The notes under the pieces are model-generated. The model saw only the letters and a program-made list of their open reading frames with translations. It was not told the DNA's origin and did no database searches. A stretch of 64,000 bases of DNA, taken from Paenibacillus curdlanolyticus YK9. GTDB taxonomy: Bacteria > Bacillota > Bacilli > Paenibacillales > Paenibacillaceae. The position numbers and the translations under genes were made by a program. The stretch spans positions 1-64,000 of the forward strand of contig NZ_AEDD01000016.1 of NCBI RefSeq assembly GCF_000179615.1, written 5' to 3'. Positions 42,342 to 52,600 of this stretch are shown here, piece by piece. How positions within the stretch are numbered: the first letter of the stretch is position 1; each line of letters starts with the position of its first letter.

Positions 42342-45300
42342 ATGGGTGCAAAGCGATATCCTCTAACGCATCCGCAGAAGCGCATATGGTATACGGAGCA
42401 GATCAATCAGTGCTCCGCGCTTCATAACATTACCGGATCTATTCGCATTCGAGGCCCGCTTGATTACGGGATTCTTGAACAGGCAATTGACGAGCAGAAG
42501 CGCAAGCATGACGCGCTTAGACTACGGATTGAAGAAGTTGACGGCACTCCCGCGCAATATGCCATTCCCTTTAGCGAATTGGAAAAGGACGAGCCGTTTG
42601 TCGATTTTTCCTCCTTGCCAAACCCGGAAACGGAGTGGCAGCGCTGGGTAGAGGAGACGGCAGCTGAACCATTCTCGCTGGATGGCGGGCCGCTCTGCTC
42701 GTTCCCGACGTTCCGCATTGCGGAAGATGACGGCGGATTCCTAATTAAAATTCACCACATTGCGTCGGACGGCTGGTCCAGCACCATGTTGATCGATCAG
42801 ATCCGAGACGCTTACGAACGTATAGCGCGCGGCGAACAATTGACAGGCGATTCCGCGCCTTCCTATCTTGACCATATTCAACGCGAAGCGGGATATCTGG
42901 AGTCAGCGAGATTCAACCGCGACAGAGCGTTCTGGGGCGCCAAGTTTGCTGGATGGCCTGAGGAGGAGCCGCCTCCGGCGTCTTCTGAATCGCTCGCCGG
43001 CAAACGGAAAATTTACATGCTGGATGCGGACCGTTCTAATGCTGTCAAGCATTTTCTCGATGAAACGGGCTGCAGCCTTTCGGCATGGTTCCATTTTCTA
43101 ATCGCGCTGTACAATCGCAAGACAGCCGGACAGGCTGAGACGGTTATTGGCATGCCTGTATTTAACCGTACAGGGCAGAAGGAGAAGGCGACAGCCGGCA
43201 TGTTTACGAGCACGATGCCGCTGCGCATCGCAATCGACAGCGAGGCCTCCATCACGGATGAATTGATACGGACTCAAAAGGAACTAACAGCGAGCTATTA
43301 TCATCAGAAGTACCCTTACGATCTGCTTATTTCAGACCTGCAGCTTAAGAAGCGAGGCATAGACGGGCTCTTCGATATTAGCGTGAACGTTTATAACACG
43401 AAGGTGATCACCGAGTGGGCTGGCGCATCAGCGGAAGTGTTAGAGCATCATTGCGGAAGCCAGAGTCATTCCCTGCAGCTTGTCGTTAAGGATTGGCTGG
43501 CATCTGGCGAGCTGAAAGTGGAAATCGATTTCAAACTAGCGGAGTTTTCCGAAGCGCAAATCGATCGGCTATTCGACCGGCTGACATCAATGATTGATGG
43601 CATATTGGCCTCACCTGATTTGCCTGTTGGGCAAATGTCCATCCTGCTTGAACCGGAGAAGGAACGGCTTGCTGCATACTTGTCGACACAAAAGGAATAT
43701 CCTCGCGACAAGACGGTCATGGCCTTGTTCAAGGAACAGGCACAGCGGACGCCGGATCGGGTTGCTGCTGTATACGGAACGGAGCAGTTGACCTATCGCC
43801 AATTGGACGAGCGATCAGATCGACTATCGGCATGGCTTTCATCCCGCGGTATCGGTAGAGAGTGTGCAGTCGGTTTGTTTGTCCGGCATTCACTGGATAC
43901 GGTCGTTGCCATCCTTGCTGTTCTGAAGGCCGGCGCTGCATATGTACCAATTGATCCGGACTACCCGGTTGAACGCATAGGTTATATGTTGGGGGATGCA
44001 GACTGCGGATTGTTGCTCGCGAATGTGGCGGTTCCGGAAGGCACTGGATATGTCGGGCCGATCGGATTCCTTGACGATCCGAGCATGTATACGGAAAAGC
44101 CTGACCCGTCCTCAGTCCAAGCTGGACCTGACGATTTGGCATATATCATCTATACGTCGGGCTCGACCGGCAAGCCTAAGGGAGTAATGATCGAGCACCG
44201 TGGGCTCGTTAATTACATTTGGTGGGCCAAGAACCAATACACGCAAGGGGAAGACGACGTGTTCCCGCTTTACTCGTCGCTTGCTTTTGACTTGACTGTC
44301 ACTTCTGTCTTCACGCCTCTAATCGCGGGCGGACGAATCGACATTTACCGCGACGACCAAGAGGAATATGTGTTGGAGCGAATGATGAAGGATAACCGGG
44401 CGACCGTTGTCAAGCTGACGCCGTCGCATCTAAGCTTACTGCTAGACCGAGATAATCGGGGAAGTTCCATCAGGCAATTCATCGTAGGGGGGGAAGATTT
44501 ACGAACGGATCTGGCTAAGCGGATATATGACAGCTTCGGCGGACGAATTGAAATATGTAACGAATATGGTCCGACCGAGACGGTCGTTGGCTGCATGATC
44601 CATCGGTACGACCCGGCGGAAGACACAAGAGCGTCGGTACCGATAGGCATTCCAGCGGCGAACGTAGGGCTTCACCTGTTAGATCGCGATGGGAATCCCG
44701 TGCCTGAGGATGTGCTGGGCGAGATCTATATTACAGGAGATGGCTTGGCACGCGGTTATCGGAACTTGCCGCAGGTGACGGAGGAGCGTTTCGTCTCTTG
44801 CCCGTTCCTGCCAGGCGAACGTATGTACCGGACAGGAGACTTGGCGCGCCGGCTTGAGTCAGGCGTAGTCGAATACGCTGGTCGCGCGGATTTACAGGTC
44901 AAAATTCGCGGTCACCGAATCGAACTGGGCGAGATCGAACGGATGCTGGCAGAGCACCCGTCCGTTCGGGAAGCGGTCGTGATCGACCGGCAGACGAATG
45001 ACGGAAGCAAGTTTTTATGCGGCTATGTCGTCCGAGAGCAGAGCGAGGAAGCGGTGAACCTGACAGCCTATTTAAGCGGCTGCTTGCCTTCCTATATGGT
45101 TCCAGCACATATTGTGGAGCTGCCATCTATTCCGCTGAATGTGAATGGCAAAGTAGACCGCGGCAGCCTGCCAGCGCCTGAGTTGAAGCGCGATGCGGCA
45201 CAAGGTGAACGAAGGGGAGCCGGACATGCAAGTCCTGCTTTGAGCATCCTGCTTGCAGTCGCTAGGGATGTCCTTCAGGATGCCGGGATTGCTGAGGAAG

Positions 45301-46844
45301 ACCATTTTTATTCGTGCGGCGGAGATTCGATCAAAGCGATTCAACTCGCTTCCAGACTTCGTGGACGCGGATTTGCGATCAAGGTTTCAGATGTGTTGGC
45401 CAATCCCGTATTCGCTGACATGGCGGATTGCCTCCGGTCGATTGGCTTGGATGCAGCCAATGAAAGTAAGCGAAGTGAAGGCGGACTGCGTTCTACGCCG
45501 ATTTTGGACTGGTTCCTGACGCGGCCTTTTACAGAACGACATCATTATGTCCAGTCGGTATTGCTGCGGATGAATGACGAACTCACAGCAGGCCAATTGG
45601 AAAAGATCATTCGCGATCTCGTTAATCGCCATGACTCGCTTCGATTGAAGCTTGATCCATCGACCGGCGCGATCGTTTTCAATGACGATGCCGCAATCGA
45701 TGCTGTTAGCGTCTACGATTTGAGTGATGGCTCAGCACAGGAGCAGCTTGATCGAGTGAAGGCGATCGGCGAACAGCTGAAGTCGAGCTTCAAGCTAGAT
45801 CGCGATGCTTTGCTGAAAGCGTGCATATTCGAATTGGGACAGGATAGCCGCATGGTGCTGTTAACTGCCCATCATCTTGCCGTCGATGCGGTATCCTGGT
45901 CGGTGCTGATGGAAGAGTTCGGGTTACTGTATCGGAATATTCAATTAGCGGAGACGTCATCGCTTCCGTCCACTACGACCTCTTATCAGCGTTGGGCAGA
46001 GCATCTATGGGGCCGCCTGGAAGATTCAGAGCATGAAAGCGCCTACTGGAAAGCTGTCTTGGCGGACGAGCTATATATTCGGCATGATGCAGACGGACAA
46101 GAGGCGGAACCATTTGCAGGGACCGTGAAGGAATGGATGACACAAGAAGAAACGGAGCAGCTGTTGAAGCAAGCCTCCGCTGCATACGGAACGAACACGC
46201 AAGAGTTGCTCGCAGCTGCATTGGCGGCGGCAGTGCAAGATGTCTTCGCAATCGAACGCCCCGTAGTCGAGCTGGAGGGACATGGACGCGAGCCTTCCGA
46301 TCCGTCAATCGATCTGTCGCGAACAGTCGGCTGGTTTACAACCTTGTATCCAGTCCGTCTGCAAGCTGTGGAAGGCGAAGCGTGGGAGACGAGCATCAAG
46401 TCGATCAAGGAAACGCTGCGAAGCCTTCCTTCCCGTGGACTTGGCTTCGGACTTTTGACCAGACTGTCTCGAACGCTTCATGATCCCGGCGAAGGCCGTC
46501 GAATCCGATTTAACTATGTCGGAGAGCTAGATTCCTCCCTGAATGGAGGAGAGCATTTTACGTTGTCTGAGGAGTCGTCCGGCTCCGATAGCGGTCAAGG
46601 CAATCGGCCAACGGCGCCGCTTGACATTGTGGCGATGGTGATAGGCGGCCGGCTGCAATTATCCATTGGCTATGATCGCGGCGCGGTCCGGTCCGAAACG
46701 GCGACCGATTTTGCGGGATGTTTCGCAAAGCGCACGAAAGAACTAATCCGCCACTGCTGCAGCGTTCGGGAAAGGAACTATACACCGTCTGACTTTGCTA
46801 CGATCTCCTTGTCCCAGGAAGCGCTCGATAGCTTGTACCTGTAA
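42342..46844 (+). CDS. NRPS loading module C-A(Asn)-T-E
   Basis: A 1500-residue one-module synthetase. Condensation domain (about 5-440) with HHIASDG at 138-144; adenylation (about 460-950) with YTSGSTGKPKGV, CNEYGPTETVVG and GRADLQVKIRGHR; carrier domain with Ser996 in GGDSIKA; epimerisation domain (about 1050-1490) with HHLAVDAVSW from His1177, EGHGRE and FNYVGELD. By eye the adenylation code is D-L-T-K-I-G-E-V-G-K, one residue from the asparagine code DLTKLGEVGK. It should make D-Asn, and as there is no upstream module in this operon the C domain is probably an acyl starter type, giving N-acyl-D-Asn. That is the usual cap of prodrug pathways, matching the peptidase-exporter fusion four genes on. 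GGAGGG precedes the ATG. Confidence 0.93.
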   Translation: MGAKRYPLTHPQKRIWYTEQINQCSALHNITGSIRIRGPLDYGILEQAIDEQKRKHDALRLRIEEVDGTPAQYAIPFSELEKDEPFVDFSSLPNPETEWQRWVEETAAEPFSLDGGPLCSFPTFRIAEDDGGFLIKIHHIASDGWSSTMLIDQIRDAYERIARGEQLTGDSAPSYLDHIQREAGYLESARFNRDRAFWGAKFAGWPEEEPPPASSESLAGKRKIYMLDADRSNAVKHFLDETGCSLSAWFHFLIALYNRKTAGQAETVIGMPVFNRTGQKEKATAGMFTSTMPLRIAIDSEASITDELIRTQKELTASYYHQKYPYDLLISDLQLKKRGIDGLFDISVNVYNTKVITEWAGASAEVLEHHCGSQSHSLQLVVKDWLASGELKVEIDFKLAEFSEAQIDRLFDRLTSMIDGILASPDLPVGQMSILLEPEKERLAAYLSTQKEYPRDKTVMALFKEQAQRTPDRVAAVYGTEQLTYRQLDERSDRLSAWLSSRGIGRECAVGLFVRHSLDTVVAILAVLKAGAAYVPIDPDYPVERIGYMLGDADCGLLLANVAVPEGTGYVGPIGFLDDPSMYTEKPDPSSVQAGPDDLAYIIYTSGSTGKPKGVMIEHRGLVNYIWWAKNQYTQGEDDVFPLYSSLAFDLTVTSVFTPLIAGGRIDIYRDDQEEYVLERMMKDNRATVVKLTPSHLSLLLDRDNRGSSIRQFIVGGEDLRTDLAKRIYDSFGGRIEICNEYGPTETVVGCMIHRYDPAEDTRASVPIGIPAANVGLHLLDRDGNPVPEDVLGEIYITGDGLARGYRNLPQVTEERFVSCPFLPGERMYRTGDLARRLESGVVEYAGRADLQVKIRGHRIELGEIERMLAEHPSVREAVVIDRQTNDGSKFLCGYVVREQSEEAVNLTAYLSGCLPSYMVPAHIVELPSIPLNVNGKVDRGSLPAPELKRDAAQGERRGAGHASPALSILLAVARDVLQDAGIAEEDHFYSCGGDSIKAIQLASRLRGRGFAIKVSDVLANPVFADMADCLRSIGLDAANESKRSEGGLRSTPILDWFLTRPFTERHHYVQSVLLRMNDELTAGQLEKIIRDLVNRHDSLRLKLDPSTGAIVFNDDAAIDAVSVYDLSDGSAQEQLDRVKAIGEQLKSSFKLDRDALLKACIFELGQDSRMVLLTAHHLAVDAVSWSVLMEEFGLLYRNIQLAETSSLPSTTTSYQRWAEHLWGRLEDSEHESAYWKAVLADELYIRHDADGQEAEPFAGTVKEWMTQEETEQLLKQASAAYGTNTQELLAAALAAAVQDVFAIERPVVELEGHGREPSDPSIDLSRTVGWFTTLYPVRLQAVEGEAWETSIKSIKETLRSLPSRGLGFGLLTRLSRTLHDPGEGRRIRFNYVGELDSSLNGGEHFTLSEESSGSDSGQGNRPTAPLDIVAMVIGGRLQLSIGYDRGAVRSETATDFAGCFAKRTKELIRHCCSVRERNYTPSDFATISLSQEALDSLYL

Positions 46845-46892
46845 CGATGTCGTTGAGCGCGAACCAAATAAACCGAAAGCGTGGGATCGAAG

Positions 46893-48368
46893 ATGAGTAA
46901 ATCGATGACGACGACGGTGGAACATCTTTCCATCTTTCAATATACAAGGGGTCGGGAATATGAGGGCAATCGGTTCGAGATAAGCCCCCGCCCCGAGCGC
47001 TTCAAAACCTATAACGGTCCATGCGTCCGATTGAAGACGTCGATTCGCAAAGGGGGAGAGGGTTCCCCGACGTCAGGCAGCCTCAATGGCGTTGAATGGT
47101 TGAAACGAGTGATGCTGCCGGCTTTCGGCGTTACCTCCGTCAAGTTTCATGGTCACGAGTCAGAGCTGCTATGGTCGTTTCCGTCGGCAGGGGGTTGCTA
47201 TCCTGTAGAAGTATACGTGGCTGTCCGTCGGTTAGATGGCGTGCAGCCCGGCCTGTATCATTACAACGCGCTGCATGCCTCGCTCTACTGGATTGAGGAT
47301 GAGCATGCGGCAGAACGTGTTCGCGATGCACAGCCAGCAGCGACCCGAGACGCGGACGTGTGTTTCATTTTATCCATTGTCCCGTGGAGGACTTGCTGGA
47401 AATATGCGCACAAGGGCTACCGGTTCGGGATGATCGACGCGGGTCACGTTGCAGCTAATTTGCAGCTTGTACTGCGGTCATTAGGCTGGCAGTTTGCTGC
47501 ATACACGAACCTGCGATCGGAGGAACTCTCCGCGTTGTTGAAGTTGGACGCGCTCGAGGTGCCGATCGCGATGATCGCAGCGAGTGCGGGTTCTCCTATG
47601 CATGGCGACCATGAGACAAGGTCGGCTGTTCCTCCTCAGCGATTGCAGATCGCTGAACGAGGCGAATCGCTGGATGATGCAGAAGCGCAATTGTTCAACT
47701 GGGCGCCGATCTTTGAGTTTCAAGAGAGGGTAAACCGAACGGTACCAGCGCCTTCTGACGATTGGCTGACGCGATTGTCGCTGCCGGAGGAGTGGACGGA
47801 TTACGACCAACTGCTCCCGCTTCTGATTGACCGGCGCTCGAGCGCTGCGTTTGAGCGCTGCGAGCTACCTATTGAGGATTTAAACACGATGCTGATGTTC
47901 ATCGAAAAGCTTGAGCTTCTTCCGGTATTTTATTTAATTGTCCACGATGTTAAAGGACTGCCTTCTGGCGTCTATCAATACGCAAAAGGCGATCTTCGCT
48001 GCATGAGGGAGGGAGATTTCCGCGACTTGTCTGCTGGAATCTGCCTGGGCCAAACTTTCCTCAAAGATTGCTCTGTTCTGTTCGTTTTCACGGTTGATAT
48101 TGCGCAAATTTCGAAGGAAGAATTTTCCCAATACCAGCAGAGCTCGATCGACGGGGGCGGACTCGGACAACTCATTCATTTGAAAACCGAAGAGATGGGG
48201 CTTGGTTTCTCGGTTATCGGCGGCTTTTACGACGATGAGTTCCGAGAGCTGCTGCAGCTGTCTTCCTCTCATCAAATCGTCTATGCCGGCGCTTGGGGAC
48301 GCAATGCTCCGAACGCAAGCGAAGCTCGCAAGCACGACCGTTATGTGATGAATAGACCACAATCGTAG
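46893..48368 (+). CDS. SagB-type oxidoreductase with two nitroreductase-like halves
   Basis: A 491-residue flavoprotein of the SagB/McbC dehydrogenase group. The first half (about 55-245) has SFPSAGGCYPVEVYVAV, GLYHYNALHASLYWI and IDAGHVAANLQLVLRSLGW; the second (about 300-480) repeats the pattern less well (LIDRRSSAAFERCELPIEDLN, GLPSGVYQYAKGDL, GLGQLIHLKTEEMGLGFSVIGG). Relatives oxidise thiazolines or oxazolines to azoles with FMN. No cyclisation-type (Cy) domain or YcaO cyclodehydratase is seen in the window, so its substrate may come from modules beyond the edge. The ATG at 46893 follows GGGA; a GTG at 46881 is possible. It is 48 bases after the NRPS gene. Confidence 0.83.
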   Translation: MSKSMTTTVEHLSIFQYTRGREYEGNRFEISPRPERFKTYNGPCVRLKTSIRKGGEGSPTSGSLNGVEWLKRVMLPAFGVTSVKFHGHESELLWSFPSAGGCYPVEVYVAVRRLDGVQPGLYHYNALHASLYWIEDEHAAERVRDAQPAATRDADVCFILSIVPWRTCWKYAHKGYRFGMIDAGHVAANLQLVLRSLGWQFAAYTNLRSEELSALLKLDALEVPIAMIAASAGSPMHGDHETRSAVPPQRLQIAERGESLDDAEAQLFNWAPIFEFQERVNRTVPAPSDDWLTRLSLPEEWTDYDQLLPLLIDRRSSAAFERCELPIEDLNTMLMFIEKLELLPVFYLIVHDVKGLPSGVYQYAKGDLRCMREGDFRDLSAGICLGQTFLKDCSVLFVFTVDIAQISKEEFSQYQQSSIDGGGLGQLIHLKTEEMGLGFSVIGGFYDDEFRELLQLSSSHQIVYAGAWGRNAPNASEARKHDRYVMNRPQS

Positions 48369-48377
48369 GAGGAAGTC

Positions 48378-49631
48378 ATGACGAGAGGCATATATTTCGG
48401 CGTTGACCTACATGGTCACGTCAATCCGACACTGGGACTCATACGAGAGCTGACCAGTCGGGGCGAAGAAATTTTGTATTATTCAGGCGAACCGTTTCGG
48501 GAACGAATTGAAGCTGCGGGCGCTGCCTTCACTACGTATAAGGAGCCGCTGGGCTTCGGTACGCACGATGCCGGGGGTATTGAGACGTTCCTCGTGACAG
48601 CAGATTTCATTCTTAGCCGCAGTCAGAAGATTGTTAGCAGTTTGCTAGAGGAAGTACAGGCATGGGCACCCGATTATATCGTGCATGACGCCTTCTGTTA
48701 TTGGGGCAAAGAGCTGGCTCTCCAGTTGGGCGTACCGGGCATCTCGGTATTTGCGAACTTCGCTTACATTGATGAGATGGCAGATGTCGACCCTGAATTT
48801 TTTATGGAGTATGTGTTGCGGGCGGGGAACGACCCTGTCTATGCGAAGAACAAAGGAAAAACAGACGTCTATCGCAAGCTGGAAGCCAAGCTTTCGAAGA
48901 TCATCGCTATGAAGTATGGGGTTCATACCACAAGCATAATCAACGATATTTTCTGCGGCAAAGAAAAGCTGAATCTCGCGCCGACATCGCGCGAATTCCA
49001 GCTTTACGGGCAAGCGTTCGATGACAGCTACGTGTTTACGGGTTACGCCATCGAGCCGCGTACAGAGCCTGACGATTTTCCGTTTGAATGGCTGGACGGC
49101 CGTCCGTTAATTTATATCGCTTTAGGCACCATTTTTAATGATGCCGAGCATATCTACACGAAGTGTATAGAAGCGTTCGGTGACCAAGAAGTACAGGTTG
49201 CTATGTCGATAGGCCATCAAGTACCGGTAGAGCGACTTGGACAATTGCCAGATAACGTGATCGTTCGTCCCCATATGCCGCAATTGGCGCTGCTCAGTCG
49301 AGCAGCCGCGTTCGTCACCCACGGCGGATCGAACAGCATTCACGAAAGCCTTTGTTCGGAAGTGCCAATGGTTGTCGTACCTCAGAGCTTCGACCAATTC
49401 ATGGGTGCAATCGCGGTAGAAAAGGCAGGGACTGGCATTTTCCTTCAAGGTGAAGATTGGCAACCAGCCGAGGTGGCGGATGCGGTCCGTCGCGTCCGTA
49501 CAGAGCCAGCCTATCAAGAAGCCTGTGGACGCATTCACCGGTCGCTCGATGAGGCAGGCGGGCCGGCTCGGGCAGTGGATGCGATTTTCGCTCATGTTGC
49601 AGCAGAGCGCGGAAAGGCGTTGCAGCCATGA
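48378..49631 (+). CDS. MGT-family glycosyltransferase
   Basis: Cytoplasmic GT1 enzyme of 417 residues of the macrolide glycosyltransferase/YjiC group. The acceptor domain opens IYFGVDLHGHVNPTLGLIREL; the donor domain (about 235-400) contains LIYIALGTIFND and the nucleotide-sugar signature THGGSNSIHESLCSEVPMVVVPQSFDQ. It should use a UDP- or dTDP-sugar. Within this cluster it may decorate the final product or inactivate it inside the cell. GGAGG is 5-9 bases before the ATG. Its stop overlaps the next start by 4 bases (ATGA), so the two are tightly coupled. Confidence 0.93.
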   Translation: MTRGIYFGVDLHGHVNPTLGLIRELTSRGEEILYYSGEPFRERIEAAGAAFTTYKEPLGFGTHDAGGIETFLVTADFILSRSQKIVSSLLEEVQAWAPDYIVHDAFCYWGKELALQLGVPGISVFANFAYIDEMADVDPEFFMEYVLRAGNDPVYAKNKGKTDVYRKLEAKLSKIIAMKYGVHTTSIINDIFCGKEKLNLAPTSREFQLYGQAFDDSYVFTGYAIEPRTEPDDFPFEWLDGRPLIYIALGTIFNDAEHIYTKCIEAFGDQEVQVAMSIGHQVPVERLGQLPDNVIVRPHMPQLALLSRAAAFVTHGGSNSIHESLCSEVPMVVVPQSFDQFMGAIAVEKAGTGIFLQGEDWQPAEVADAVRRVRTEPAYQEACGRIHRSLDEAGGPARAVDAIFAHVAAERGKALQP

Positions 49632-52600
49632 TGAACAAGTGGAGAAAACCAATAGCGTTCTTGCTGGCGCTATTTGCAGTCGTCGTGATGCTGTCTGATC
49701 AAGTGAAAGCCGATTCCTATGCGCCCATAAGCGGGCGGTTGGACGAGATCGAAGATTATATTCGCAGCGAGAAGGAGAAGATGGGCGTTCCCGGCCTCGC
49801 AGTCGTCATTGTAGAAGGGAACAAAACGGTACTTAGCAAAGGGTACGGGTGGGCGGACCGAGAAGAGAAGCGTCCTGTAACGCCACAGACACTGTTCGAG
49901 ATCGGTTCGACAAGTAAGGCGTACACGGCACTCGCGGTACTCCGTCTCGAAAAGGAAGGCCGGTTGGATCTGGATGCGTATCTCAGCCGTTACGTGCCGG
50001 GGCTTCACTTTACGTATAAAGGGAAGGAAGCGGAAGTTACACTTCGCCAGCTGCTTCATCATACGAGCGGCGTACCGTTCCGAACGATCGGTACCATTCC
50101 GCAGGCGGATGACGAAGGTGCATTGGAGCGTACCGTCCGTATGTTGAACGGGCTTAAGCTGGATCGCAAACCCGGAGAGAAATACGATTACGCTACGATC
50201 AATTACGATATACTCGCGTTTGTCGTCCAGCAAATTACTGGCTTACCGTTTGAAAAGTACATGCGTGAACAGATTTTGGACCCGCTTGGTTTGACCGGCA
50301 CGTATATGTACCAGGCGCCGGAAGGAGCGGAGATGGCACAAGGGTATAGGCCGGGCTTGCTCCGCACGTGGGCTTATGACGCTCCTGCATTTCGCGGTAA
50401 TACGGCGGCAGGTTACGTGATATCGAGTGCATCTGAGATGGAGAAGTGGCTGAAAATTCAACTCGGTGTCGTCCCAGGCCTCGGACTTGATCCGGAGATC
50501 GTCAGAAAGTCTCACGAACCGGATCAGACAGTGCCACCGAATCCGGATGGATCATCCTATGCCGCTGGATGGGGCTTGTACTATAAAGGCACTGGCGAGC
50601 TGGCGCATGAAGGAAGTAATCCGAATTTCTCCTCATTCCTCATCCTTCGCCCGCAAGACGGCATTGGCGTTGCAATATTAGCCAATGAAAGCGACATGAG
50701 AACAATGACATTGGGTCAAGGCATCATGAGCATGATCATGGACAAGAAGATGCCGGATCCACTGAAAGATATGTGGAAAGGGCTGGACGCTACCGCATCA
50801 GCAGGTTTGTTTATCTCCGCACCGGTCGTCATCCTTACAATGTGGCAGCTTATAACCGCTATCGTGCAACTGGCGAGGCGGCAGCGCAAGTTTAGAGCAG
50901 GAGCTGCTCAGGTATTGGGTGTCTCTGCGTCGCTGGTGATAGGCGTCGCTGTATTAGGATATTGTTTGTACCAAATTCCGGATGCTTTGTTTGGCGGATT
51001 GAATTGGCAGTTCGCTGCCGTTTGGGCGCCATTCACAGTACCGGCTGCTGCCTGGGCGATCTTTATAGCGGCAACGTTATTCGGCATCTATTATGCTCTG
51101 ACGGCGCTTGCTCCGAAGCCTGGAGATAAGTCAATGCTTCCTTTGGTCGTATTGAGCTTAGCCAGCGGCTTCGGCAATGCTCTCATTATCTTTATTGTTA
51201 ACGCTGCACTTGGTCACATCGATGACGAGAAGTTTCCAAGCGGTCTGCTGCTTTACCTCTTCGCTGGCATATTCTTGTACGTCGTCGGCCAGAAGCTGGT
51301 GCGCACACGGTTAATCCGGATCGCTAATGACATGGTTTATGGCAAAAGGGTCGAATTGACACAACTGGTGCTTAAAGCGCCATTCCGTCGGCTTGAGCGG
51401 CTGGAGCAAGGGAAAATCCAGGCGGCGCTCAATAACGATACGGAGGTCATTAGCGAATTTTCCAATATCGTTGTGACAGGAGCGACTAGCCTCGTTACGT
51501 TAATCTGTTGCTTTGTTTATATGGGAACGATCAGCGGCTATGGCCTGCTCGTCTCTTTGTTCGTCATCGTCACCGCAGCAGGTCTTCATTTCCTGTTTGG
51601 CCGTCAGGCACAACGGATTTGGGAGCAGACGCGAGACATCCAGAATGTATTCTTTGGTTTCATTCATCACATGACTTCCGGATTTAAAGAGCTTGCGCTT
51701 CACGAAGGCAGACGGGAAGGTTTCCAGTCAGACATGATCGCAAGCTCGCAAACTTACCGCGACAAGCGCATTCGGGGCGACATGAAGTTTGCGAATGTGA
51801 ATGTGATCGGCGAGCTGCTCTTTTCGGTTGTCGTTGGCGTAGTCGCGTTTCTATTCCCTGTTTTATTCCCTGCAATGAAGGCATCGTCAATCCAAACCTA
51901 TGTATTCGTATTGCTGTATATGACGGGGCCAATCCATGGCATTCTCGGCTCGATTCCGAATATGATCAGAGTCCGAATTAGCTGGGGCCGAATCAATGCG
52001 CTGGCAGCGGAATTGTCGGAAGAGCAAGCAGGCTCGGAGTCGCTTGCTGCCGCTGTACCGTTACCTGCAGGCGTTCCATTCCGCTCCTTAGAGCTGGATC
52101 ATGTCGTGTACAGACATCCGTCTCGTGAGGATGGGGCGACGTTCGAGGTCGGGCCGATCAACCTTGCATTCCGTGCGGGTGAAGTAACGTTCATTACCGG
52201 GGGCAACGGCAGCGGTAAATCTACTCTTGCTCGACTGACAACGGGATTGTATGCGGCGGACGACGGAGAGATCAGAGTGAATGGAATGGCTCAGGAGCCA
52301 GAATGGCTCGGACAGCAGTTTTCAGCGATATTCAGCGATTATCATCTGTTTGAGAAGCTGTACGGCGTTGATGTGGCAGCTAAGGGTGACGAGATTGAAC
52401 GGCACATGTCGCAGCTCCGTTTGCATGGCAAGGTGCGGATTGGCGACAGTCGAATGGATACGCTCGCTTTGTCAACCGGCCAGCGCAAACGGCTTGCGTT
52501 ACTAATAAGCTACCTGGAAGATCGTCCGATCTATCTGTTCGATGAATGGGCAGCGGATCAAGACCCTGAGTTCAGGCAGTTCTTCTACGAGGCGCTGTTG

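Noticed and set aside
43519-43534. Near-perfect copy of the ATCGAT operator palindrome
   Set aside because: It lies inside the NRPS coding sequence (residues VEIDFK) and is best explained by chance.
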